Notes under the pieces: model-generated
Told to the model about the DNA's origin: nothing
The model's input: the letters and a program-made list of their open reading frames with translations, nothing else
Databases searched by the model: none
Position numbers and translations under genes: made by a program
Shown: piece after piece, positions 16,664 to 23,185 of the stretch
Layout of the letters: each line of letters opens with the position of its first letter
Numbering within the stretch: position 1 is the first letter of the stretch
Origin: CAYSWV01 sp964434865
GTDB taxonomy: Bacteria; Cyanobacteriota; Cyanobacteriia; Thermostichales; Thermostichaceae
Assembly: GCA_964434865.1 (NCBI GenBank)
Contig: CAYSWV010000019.1
Location: forward strand, 1-64,000
DNA: 64,000 nt
Direction: 5' to 3'

Positions 16664-16854
16664 TCCGTGCCCCAACAGAAAAAGCTTACAAGCTTACATC
16701 CGTAACTATAACGGTCCTAAGGTAGCGATGTTCGAGCGATCGAACTAGTGAAGTCTGATCTGAATCTCTCAGAGATGGATCACACATGCTCACTGCCTAC
16801 TTCAATAGGTAAGAGCGATGGTATGCTTTCCCATGCTTTTTTGACTTGCACGGA
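16664..16854 (+). ncRNA. Y-RNA-like unit 3, 23S rRNA helix-69 mimic cap
   Basis: The outer stem pairs TCCGTGC (16664-16670) with GCACGGA (16848-16854). The AAGCTTACA motif is duplicated at 16682-16699. The cap begins with a 29-nt segment (16700-16728) that matches, from memory, the universally conserved 23S rRNA sequence at E. coli ~1905-1933. It includes the helix-69 stem CCGT/ACGG with loop AACTATA and the core of the I-CeuI homing site. A perfect 6-bp hairpin with a GCGA tetraloop follows (16730-16745), then AGTGA/TCACT and ATCTC/GAGAT stems and a CCTA/TAGG hairpin. At 191 bases it is the longest unit. It is not part of an rRNA gene. Confidence 0.8.
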
Positions 16855-16964
16855 CACCTAAGTCCCTAACTTTAAAAGCTTACATCCTGAGGTAAAGTGC
16901 ACATAGTGTGTTCAGGTTCAAGTCTTATATGATCACGAGCTTTTTGAACTTGCATAGATTAGTG
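16855..16964 (+). ncRNA. Y-RNA-like unit 4, reduced cap
   Basis: The frame is recognisable: CCCTAAC (16864-16870), AAAAGCTTACAT, and 3' AGCTTTTTGAACTTG. The inner stem AAAAGCT (16874-16880) with AGCTTTT (16938-16944) is perfect. The outer stem is weak: CAC-(C)-TAA at 16855-16861 against TTAGTG at 16959-16964. The cap is short: a GAGGTAAAGTGC stretch like a D-arm, a small CACA/TGTG hairpin (16900-16910) and a T-loop-like TTCAAGT (16917-16923) with a poor stem. It looks like a minimal or decaying unit. The boundaries are less certain than for the others. Confidence 0.6.
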
Positions 16965-16967
16965 TTG

Positions 16968-17103
16968 CTTTCGTATCCCAACCTGAAAAGCTTACATACT
17001 TGCCTAAAGGTAGGGCGTCGTTTTTGGGTAACGATGTGGCGCAAGCCACCTGTAGGTTCGAGTCCTACGTATGATACTACAGCTTTTCAGACTTGTACGA
17101 AGG
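16968..17103 (+). ncRNA. Y-RNA-like unit 5, class II tRNA-like cap
   Basis: The outer stem pairs CTTTCGTA (16968-16975) with TACGAAGG (17096-17103), one G-U included. The inner stem CTGAAAAGCT (16983-16992) pairs perfectly with AGCTTTTCAG (17081-17090). The cap is a tRNA in normal order: D-stem GCCT/GGGC, anticodon stem TCGTT/AACGA with loop TTTGGGT (anticodon TGG at 17025-17027), a long variable arm GTGGC-GCAA-GCCAC (17036-17049), and a perfect T-arm GTAGG/CCTAC with loop TTCGAGT (17052-17068). A long variable arm marks Leu, Ser or Tyr tRNAs. The loop differs by one base from the tRNA-Leu(UAG) loop TTTAGGT that I remember. The acceptor is again replaced by ACATAC/GTATGAT. Confidence 0.82.
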
Positions 17104-17137
17104 TGCTTTTCAATTCAATAGAGTAGGTTAACTGGTC

Positions 17138-17149
17138 AGGAGGTGATCA
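17138..17149 (+). promoter_or_regulatory. Strong ribosome binding site deciding the AAA+ start
   Basis: CAGGAGGTGATC is almost fully complementary to the 3' end of 16S rRNA. A GTG at 17143 lies inside it and cannot be the start. The in-frame GTG at 17152 sits 8 bases after GGAGG and is the chosen start. The same CAGGAGGTGAT string precedes the Ro60-like gene. Confidence 0.75.
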
Positions 17150-17151
17150 GA

Positions 17152-18357
17152 GTGAGTTATTATGAGTCAGACTATGATGAGTATTCTGCTGGTAATCACA
17201 GTTCTAGCCAAAGCTTGCTAGGTAGTGGTTGGCGTCCACTTTACCAACAATTAGATCTCAATTTTTTGTCCTCTCTGATCACCCAAGATCCTGGAGAATT
17301 TTTGCGACGTACTTTGGATGTCTGTGGCCGGATTGGTAACTCACTAGGCCGTACTGATCACACTTGGTGGGCTAATGTCCTAGATGTTTGTTCAGGTAAT
17401 ACTCGCCGGGAATTTGATGAGTATTGGAATTTTATTACACCCGCGCCACTTCACCCCACCTGGCATGACAAAACCGAAATCAGTAGTCTCATTCCGCTGA
17501 ACCAACCCAACTGCCAAGATGATATTGCCATCTATTATGCTCTCAGTCGGTTGCGTCAGATCATTTTAATGAAAATCTTGAAGTATCTGGGACCTCCTGA
17601 TCAAATCACACAAACTATGGCGGGTCGGATCTTTTACTTGCCAATTGAACGATTTACAGGTTGGGATCAATTGAAAGGAGATGGATATATTCAAGCCTAT
17701 TGGGCTAGTCACAAGATTTGGTTATATATTCAGACCTATAGCTCGGGCAAGCGCCAATATTCACTTGTGGGGTCAGAACTGGGGTCCTGGATTCAAAAAG
17801 CAGCTTACAACCTGGCAGTGATGTTGAGCGGCTATCAGTATCGAATTGGGCAAGTTCAAAGCACCTTTTCGATTAGTTCGTTTCCGGTTGATGTTCAGGA
17901 TTTCACCGACTCAGTTCAAGATCAGGTCCTTAGTCAAGAGCAAGCCGCTATTTTAGTTTATGGCAAGCCTGGCACCGGTAAAACGGCCTGGACCCAAGCT
18001 GTTGCTAAAACGATTTTGGCACCTCTCGGTTATGTGATCTTTATCCTGGATCATGATGCTGTTGAAGATTTTGTGCCACCCAACTATTTGGATCGAATCT
18101 GTCTCATTGTCAATGAAGCCGATAATCTGGCGCAAAATCGGGCAACTGAAGCTGCACAAACCAACACGAAAACTGAACATATTTTGGGCTTATTAGATGG
18201 CACTTTACACCAAAGCGTGATCGATGAAGCTCGTTCAGAACGACCACCCCGGTTAGTTGTGCTGATGACTTGCAACACAATTGAACGTATGGATCCTGCT
18301 GTGTTGCGTAAAGGGCGTGTGGATCTGATGTACGAGTTTACCCACCAGTTTGTTTGA
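17152..18357 (+). CDS. BCS1-like AAA+ ATPase of the Y-RNA/Ro60-like locus
   Basis: This protein has about 401 residues. The first ~260 are an unrecognised domain rich in aromatic residues. The AAA+ module follows: Walker A GKPGTGKT at residues 271-278, a Walker-B-like strand ICLIVNEADNL near 316-326, sensor 1 VVLMTCNT, and the arginine-finger segment MDPAVLRKGRVDLMYEF, which resembles BCS1 and FtsH. Walker B reads N-E instead of D-E (N321, E322). The protein stops just after GRVD, so the usual C-terminal lid is missing or very short. It lies between the RNA array and the Ro60-like gene on one strand. I infer that it remodels or loads the RNPs. What the N-terminal domain binds is unknown. Confidence 0.82.
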   Translation: MSYYESDYDEYSAGNHSSSQSLLGSGWRPLYQQLDLNFLSSLITQDPGEFLRRTLDVCGRIGNSLGRTDHTWWANVLDVCSGNTRREFDEYWNFITPAPLHPTWHDKTEISSLIPLNQPNCQDDIAIYYALSRLRQIILMKILKYLGPPDQITQTMAGRIFYLPIERFTGWDQLKGDGYIQAYWASHKIWLYIQTYSSGKRQYSLVGSELGSWIQKAAYNLAVMLSGYQYRIGQVQSTFSISSFPVDVQDFTDSVQDQVLSQEQAAILVYGKPGTGKTAWTQAVAKTILAPLGYVIFILDHDAVEDFVPPNYLDRICLIVNEADNLAQNRATEAAQTNTKTEHILGLLDGTLHQSVIDEARSERPPRLVVLMTCNTIERMDPAVLRKGRVDLMYEFTHQFV

Positions 18358-18430
18358 CAGCTCAAGTCTTAGCCCTGATCACTAGCCGTTTTCAATACCT
18401 GGAAACACCATAATTGAATGAACTTTGTTC

Positions 18431-18441
18431 AGGAGGTGATG
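18431..18441 (+). promoter_or_regulatory. Strong ribosome binding site deciding the Ro60-like start
   Basis: AGGAGGTGATG precedes the ATG at 18445 by the optimal distance (GGAGG ends at 18436). An upstream in-frame ATG at 18418 would place this site inside the coding region, and the ATG at 18439 overlaps it, so 18445 is preferred. Confidence 0.75.
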
Positions 18442-18444
18442 TTT

Positions 18445-19905
18445 ATGATATCTACAGCAGAGCGAGATCTCCGACTAGAGCTTTTAAATAGCTTGTTGAC
18501 TACCCCTCACCGTCAATTTAAAGAAGTCGCTGAACTGCATCAGTTAGCGATTGAACTCGATCCACTCTTTTATGGGCATTTAGCGGTTTGGTATCAGGCG
18601 AATGGTGATGTCCGAGATCATAAAGAGGTCTTTGTTGGCAATCTACTGACCAGTTCTTTGTCTGAACATCGTGAAGCTGGCTTTGTCATACTTCAAGAGT
18701 TTCCCCCCTATGAGGTGGCTCGGATCGTTGACTTTATGAAGTGTTACCGGGGTAAGGTGCCTCGAGTAGCTCGGACTGCTGTGCGTCAATACTTACAAGC
18801 TCGGGAGTTAAAGCCTAAGTTTTTTGATCGGGCAGTTTTGCGAAGCCGTAAGCCTATAAAACACTTGTATGCGACCTTGCATATCAAGCCTAGCCCTCGA
18901 GCTAATGCCATCTTGTTCAAAAATGATCCCCCTCAAGACAGCTTAGCTTTTTTAGTTAAAGTGTTGGCTCAAACGGAGACCCCCATAATACAAGCGCAGT
19001 TGATTGTGGATCATAAGATTCCTTACCCGATTGCTGTGGGGGTGATCAAGCAGTTGACACCTACTGTATTAGTGGCCTTGATTAATGCAATGACCCCACA
19101 AGAAGTGATCAATAACTTGAAGTCTTTAAAAGCAAGAGGCGCTTTTGATCATACTCAAGTCAAGCAACTGATTGAGCAAAAACTAGAGCAAGCCCAGTCT
19201 GATAGTCGTACAGCTCCTTTCAAAGCTCAGATTGCTGCTGAGGCTGCTGATCTAGATGAAGCAACAGTTGCTAAATTGGCTCAAGTGAGTGATGCTCAAG
19301 TCAAGCAAAAGGGGCAGATTCGTAAATCTACAGCCTTGTTGGTGGATAAGTCTGGCTCTATGGCCGCCGCTATTGAAGTAGGTAAGCGCATCGCAGCTAT
19401 GCTTTCAGGCATTACTGAAGCTGAGCTTTGGGTCTATGCATTTGATACTATCCCCTATCTCATCAAGCCTGATCACACTCCTGATCAAATTCCCACGATG
19501 AGTCAATGGGATCAAGTATTCAAACATATCAAGGCCGGGGGAGGTACCAGCATAGGCTGTGCTTTGGAGATGATGCGACAACGCCAGCAAGCTGTTGAAC
19601 AGATCATCATTGTGACTGACGAGGGTGAAAATTCAGCACCCTACTTTGCCACCGTTTATCCCAAGTACTGTCAGGCGTTGAATGTAAACCCTAACTTGGT
19701 GTTTGTTCGAGTTGGAACCTATGCTGGAGATTATGTGGCTCGAAGCTTGAAGTCCTTACAGATTCAAGTGGATAGCTTCACGTTTCAAGGTGACTACTAT
19801 GCTCTGCCTAATTTGATCCCACTATTGACTCGGCCGTCGCGGTTAGAGTTACTGATGGAGATCATGGCCACTCCTCTACCCACTCGAACACCTGTTGCTG
19901 CTTGA
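18445..19905 (+). CDS. Ro60-like protein: TROVE-like helical region plus vWA domain
   Basis: This 486-residue protein resembles bacterial Ro60 (Rsr). The N-terminal ~290 residues are helical repeats with Ro60-like phrases, such as GDVRDHKEVFVGNLL, VARIVDFMKCYRGKVPRVAR and an NNLKSLKARGAFD element near residue 225. The C-terminal vWA domain has an intact MIDAS: DKSGSM at about 300-305, GGGTS near 366-370 and TDEGEN near 390. Ro60 binds the Y RNA stem on its outer surface and misfolded RNA 3' ends through its ring. Upstream lie five Y-RNA-like units and the AAA+ gene, which is strong context. The alternative is a generic vWA partner of an AAA+ protein. Confidence 0.8.
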   Translation: MISTAERDLRLELLNSLLTTPHRQFKEVAELHQLAIELDPLFYGHLAVWYQANGDVRDHKEVFVGNLLTSSLSEHREAGFVILQEFPPYEVARIVDFMKCYRGKVPRVARTAVRQYLQARELKPKFFDRAVLRSRKPIKHLYATLHIKPSPRANAILFKNDPPQDSLAFLVKVLAQTETPIIQAQLIVDHKIPYPIAVGVIKQLTPTVLVALINAMTPQEVINNLKSLKARGAFDHTQVKQLIEQKLEQAQSDSRTAPFKAQIAAEAADLDEATVAKLAQVSDAQVKQKGQIRKSTALLVDKSGSMAAAIEVGKRIAAMLSGITEAELWVYAFDTIPYLIKPDHTPDQIPTMSQWDQVFKHIKAGGGTSIGCALEMMRQRQQAVEQIIIVTDEGENSAPYFATVYPKYCQALNVNPNLVFVRVGTYAGDYVARSLKSLQIQVDSFTFQGDYYALPNLIPLLTRPSRLELLMEIMATPLPTRTPVAA

Positions 19906-19986
19906 TCCCAAGTACCCTGGGTAGCCTTGAGTCTATTCAGGGGCATCTAAGTTCAAACTATTTGACATGGACCCATGCTTGTTTAA

Positions 19987-20976
19987 CTAGGAGGGAAAGA
20001 TCGTTTGAATCACTTGCTCTGGAGTAATAGAATCAATTTGATCGTTAGCAGCCTTAATCGCCCGAAAAGGGCCCTCATCGGGGAGTAGCCGTTTGGGATT
20101 GGTGGGGCCAAAAAGAGCCACCACTGGAGTTTGATTAGCAACGGCCAAATGCATAGGTGCGCTGTCAGTGCATAACAGTAGAGTGGCACCTTTGATCATC
20201 CCAGCTAGTTGACTGACCTGACGGGGACGGCTGATCAAGATGTTGGGCACGGATTGTTGAAACTCGTCTGCCAAGGCTGTATCTTCAGGTCCAATTAGGA
20301 CTACAAGCGGCAACTCAGGACGTTGTTGCCGAAAACTCTGAACAATCTGGACCCACTTAGCCACGGGATAAATCTTTTGAATACCTTTTTCAATGGAAAG
20401 TTGACTGGCTCCGGGATGCAAAAGCACATAATCAGCTTGAGGAGCTTGAAATAAGCGTTGGCATTCTTGTTGACACCAGTCTAGAGCTTGCTGATTAACT
20501 TGGATCTGAGGCGGCTGAGTAGGGAGTGATAAGCCAAAGCCCTGTAATAGATCTAAATACATGCCTGCTGCATATTGTTCTTCCTTCAGGGGTACTGGGT
20601 CAGTTAGCCAGGGTAACCCTTGACCTGACGCTGCATAACCGACTCGCTTAGGAATACCGGTCAACCATAACAAAATCCGGATCAGAAATGATCGACCCAA
20701 GGACACTACCGCATCATACTGGCGCTCTCGGATTCGGCCTAGCAGATCACTGATATCGCCTAGTGAGGCTTGTTCCTTGAAAGGAAAGGTTAAGACTTTA
20801 TCGACCGAAGGACATACTTCATAGGCACCGACTGATCGAGGTTCGGTCATCACTTCAATCTCAGCCTTGGGATACTGTTGACGTAAGCCACTCAAGGTCG
20901 GAAAAAACAAGATCTGATCTCCAATTCCCCCAGGAACAAGGGCCAGGATCCGTTCGCGTACTTGTGTTTCCTGCAT
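19987..20976 (-). CDS. Glycosyltransferase family 9 (heptosyltransferase-like)
   Basis: This 329-residue GT-B enzyme resembles ADP-heptose:LPS heptosyltransferases (GT9). ALVPGGIGDQILFFPTLSGL at the N-terminus is the family's acceptor-side motif. YVLLHPGAS near residue 185 and LLCTDSAPMHLAVAN near 265, followed by ALFGPTNP, are the donor-binding C-terminal motifs. The likely role is transferring a sugar to lipopolysaccharide or another surface glycan on the cytoplasmic side of the inner membrane. The donor is uncertain in cyanobacteria, which often lack heptose. It is convergent with the Ro60-like gene and about 80 bases from its stop, so it is not part of that operon. Confidence 0.85.
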   Translation of the reverse strand: MQETQVRERILALVPGGIGDQILFFPTLSGLRQQYPKAEIEVMTEPRSVGAYEVCPSVDKVLTFPFKEQASLGDISDLLGRIRERQYDAVVSLGRSFLIRILLWLTGIPKRVGYAASGQGLPWLTDPVPLKEEQYAAGMYLDLLQGFGLSLPTQPPQIQVNQQALDWCQQECQRLFQAPQADYVLLHPGASQLSIEKGIQKIYPVAKWVQIVQSFRQQRPELPLVVLIGPEDTALADEFQQSVPNILISRPRQVSQLAGMIKGATLLLCTDSAPMHLAVANQTPVVALFGPTNPKRLLPDEGPFRAIKAANDQIDSITPEQVIQTIFPS

Positions 20977-21160
20977 AAGCGTTCCTCAAAATGGCTACAG
21001 GTGGCTGTACTAACTTACCAACACTAGTAACTCTAGACTAAATCGTCATCGACTGGATCCATAATTAGAGTAGTTTAGTAGACTGCCCAGTGATAACTGA
21101 CTCCCAACCTGCCCTCCACTTGAGATAATAAACGCCTTTCTAACCTAGGAGAGTGCTGAC

Positions 21161-21439
21161 GTGACACCTGCAGAAATTCAAGCTGCCTTCACAGCCCAAT
21201 TACAAATTAATCAACAATTTCAGACTCAAATAGAACACTTAACCTCAGGTGTTATGGAAACCCGTGCTGATCGGGATCATAGGGCTGAATGGGCTGAAAC
21301 AGTAACCCAGACCACTACACAGATAACAGAAACACAACAGGCTTTGGCTGGAATACAACAGGCTTTGGCCGAAGTACAACAATCTCGTCTTGCAGGACAG
21401 GAACAACAGCAAGCCATTCTGAATGAGCTACTCCGCTAG
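21161..21439 (+). CDS. Small Gln-rich coiled-coil protein
   Basis: This 92-residue protein starts with GTG behind TAGGAGAG. It is nearly all helix and rich in Gln, Thr and Ala. The C-terminal half repeats TETQQALAGIQQALAEVQQ, a coiled-coil pattern, and the DNA there contains a matching short duplication (CAACAGGCTTTGG twice). There is no signal, membrane segment or catalytic motif. I do not recognise a family. It may be a small oligomerising or structural protein. Confidence 0.55.
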   Translation: MTPAEIQAAFTAQLQINQQFQTQIEHLTSGVMETRADRDHRAEWAETVTQTTTQITETQQALAGIQQALAEVQQSRLAGQEQQQAILNELLR

Positions 21440-21569
21440 CCTAATGATGATAACTCTGAGAACAACTAGTGACTCAACTTAAATCCAATGCACTACGTCT
21501 AATGCTTTACGATCGATTACAGCTGGTGTGGTAACGTATCTACTCTAATCGGTAAGGCATGATCTGGAG

Positions 21570-22715
21570 ATGGGAATCCCTTTATTTGATCTGACTCAGC
21601 AATATCAGACTTTAGCCCCTGACTTATCAGCTAAAGTAACAGAGGTCCTTTGCTCAGGAGCCTACATCAACGGGCCTTTTGTTAGAGAGTTTGAGGCGCT
21701 ATTTGCGCAGTTTTTAGATCAGTCTCCAGCTTTGGAGGTCATCAGTTGTAATTCTGGGACTGATGCTCTGTATTTAGCTTTGAGATCCTTAAAGATCGGG
21801 CCCGGTGATGAGGTCATTACTAGTGTCTTTAGCTTTTTTGCTTCTGCTGAAGCTATCAGCCTTACCGGAGCAAAACCTATATTTGTTGATATTGATCCCA
21901 AAACTTATAACTTTGATTTAACTCAGATCCATACTCGCATTACACCCCGGACTCGAGCCATTATTCCAGTCCATTTGTTTGGCCAACCTGTCAACATGAC
22001 TGCTTTAATGGCCCTGGCTGATCGCTATCAATTAGCTGTAGTTGAAGACTGTGCTCAAGCTGTAGGAGCCTGTTGGCAAGGCCAAAGAGTAGGTACGTAT
22101 GGGACACTGGGCTGTTACAGCTTTTATCCCACTAAGAACTTAGGAGCCTTAGGTGATGGAGGCGCTGTTGTTACCACTGATCCTCAATTGGCTCGCCGGA
22201 TTAGACAACTTAAAAACCATGGGCAGAATCAACAATATCTGCATGATGAAATTGGTGTTAATAGCCGATTGGATGCTCTACAAGCTGCACTGTTATCTGT
22301 AAAACTACCCTATCTACAAGAATGGACTTGGCGCCGCCGCAGCTTAGCCACTCGTTATCAAGCCTGTCTACAAGGTGTTCCTGCTCTCAGCCTTCCTGTA
22401 GAAGTACCCGGTGGTCTGTCTGTCTGGAATCAATTTACGGTTCAAATCCTAGAGCTTCCCAGCCAGCAGGAGGGATCTCAACGAGATCGAGTTCAACAGT
22501 ATCTTCAAAAACAAGGTGTGAGTAGTCGAATCTATTACCCGATCCCGCTACACCTGCAGCCTGCCTATGCCAATCTAGGCTACCAAACTGGAGACTTTCC
22601 TCAAGCTGAGATCTGTGCACGTCAGGTTTTGTCATTACCTTTCTTTCCCGAGTTAACGCTAGCTCAACAAGATCAAGTTATAGCTAGCTTAAGACAGGCT
22701 CTGATCGATAGTTAA
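21570..22715 (+). CDS. DegT/DnrJ/EryC1/StrS-family PLP aminotransferase
   Basis: This 381-residue PLP enzyme acts as a sugar aminotransferase, making amino sugars for surface polysaccharides or glycosylated metabolites. Visible motifs are SCNSGTDALYLALRSL near residue 60, VEDCAQAVGACWQG near 155, and SFYPTKNLGALGDGGAVV near 180, which carries the PLP-binding lysine (PTKN). The C-terminal ISRIYYPIPLHLQPAY-like segment (SSRIYYPIPLHLQPAY) is typical of the family. An ATG start follows GATCTGGAG. The neighbours are not sugar genes except the GT9 gene on the opposite strand, so the pathway is unknown. Confidence 0.88.
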   Translation: MGIPLFDLTQQYQTLAPDLSAKVTEVLCSGAYINGPFVREFEALFAQFLDQSPALEVISCNSGTDALYLALRSLKIGPGDEVITSVFSFFASAEAISLTGAKPIFVDIDPKTYNFDLTQIHTRITPRTRAIIPVHLFGQPVNMTALMALADRYQLAVVEDCAQAVGACWQGQRVGTYGTLGCYSFYPTKNLGALGDGGAVVTTDPQLARRIRQLKNHGQNQQYLHDEIGVNSRLDALQAALLSVKLPYLQEWTWRRRSLATRYQACLQGVPALSLPVEVPGGLSVWNQFTVQILELPSQQEGSQRDRVQQYLQKQGVSSRIYYPIPLHLQPAYANLGYQTGDFPQAEICARQVLSLPFFPELTLAQQDQVIASLRQALIDS

Positions 22716-23185
22716 AGCACCCATTGTTTGGATTTGCTATTCACTAGTCAACTGGTCAGATCCTGAACTGGAAACCTCTTTACTGTTAAATCTTTACTGT
22801 TAAAAAAATTCATCAAACAAAATTCAATCAAACCCAAACTTCTATGCACATCAAATGTGTACAGCAAACTGGGCTGATCCTCAACTAAGCTTGCTATAGT
22901 TAAGTAACAAGATCAAGTCAATTTATTAAATATTAAATTTGAGTCAAGCATACTATCAAGCTTTATACTGTTCATCCGAAACCAAGTTAACAAACAACCA
23001 TGGTCAGTCAATCATTCAAGATCCAATAAGGTCCATGAGAGAAAGGTCCATGAGAGATCATGAGTCTGAAATTAGATGAAACCTGATTTGATCAGCAGGC
23101 TGAAAGCTAAAGAAATGCTTACCAGTAGGCCTTAATGCCCATAGACTTCTGACAATGGAGAGTAGCGTCTCAGGTATTGGGCACT
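22716..23185. other. Intergenic region upstream of the phosphoketolase gene
   Basis: This 470-base A+T-rich spacer has no gene. A short direct repeat GGTCCATGAGAGA occurs near 23031-23057, and AACTGGAAACC...TTTACTGTTAAA duplications occur near 22776-22806. It must hold the phosphoketolase promoter, which I could not place. Confidence 0.45.

Larger units (their letters stand above)
16365..17103 (+). repeat. Array of five Y-RNA-like ncRNA units with different tRNA/rRNA-mimic caps
   Basis: Five tandem units share a frame: an outer stem closed by complementary ends, a 5' motif CCYWAC, then AAGCTTACAT, a variable cap, and a 3' strand GCTTNNNNACTTG ahead of the closing stem. In four units the outer stem pairs perfectly or nearly so over 7-10 bp, with different bases in each (GATCCCGTGC/GCACGGGATC; CTCGCAC/GTGCGAG; TCCGTGC/GCACGGA; CTTTCGTA/TACGAAGG), which is compensatory evidence for RNA structure. 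The 3' strand resembles the Ro60-binding strand of Y RNAs (human Y3 has GCUUCACUUGAC). Units are 4-21 bases apart, or directly adjacent for units 3 and 4, and end 35 bases before the ribosome site of the AAA+ gene. No standard promoter or terminator was found between units. Confidence 0.85.

Noticed and set aside
16700..16728. Part of a 23S rRNA gene
   Set aside because: Only about 29 bases match; no other rRNA sequence surrounds them, and the segment sits inside the repeated frame of the array.
16365..17103. A cluster of ordinary tRNA genes
   Set aside because: The tRNA-like bodies lack free acceptor stems and 3' ends; their ends are fused into shared paired frames, one is permuted, one is reduced and one is rRNA-like.
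16365..17103. CRISPR array
   Set aside because: The repeats are bipartite and form paired stems around caps of different length; there are no uniform direct repeats and no cas genes.
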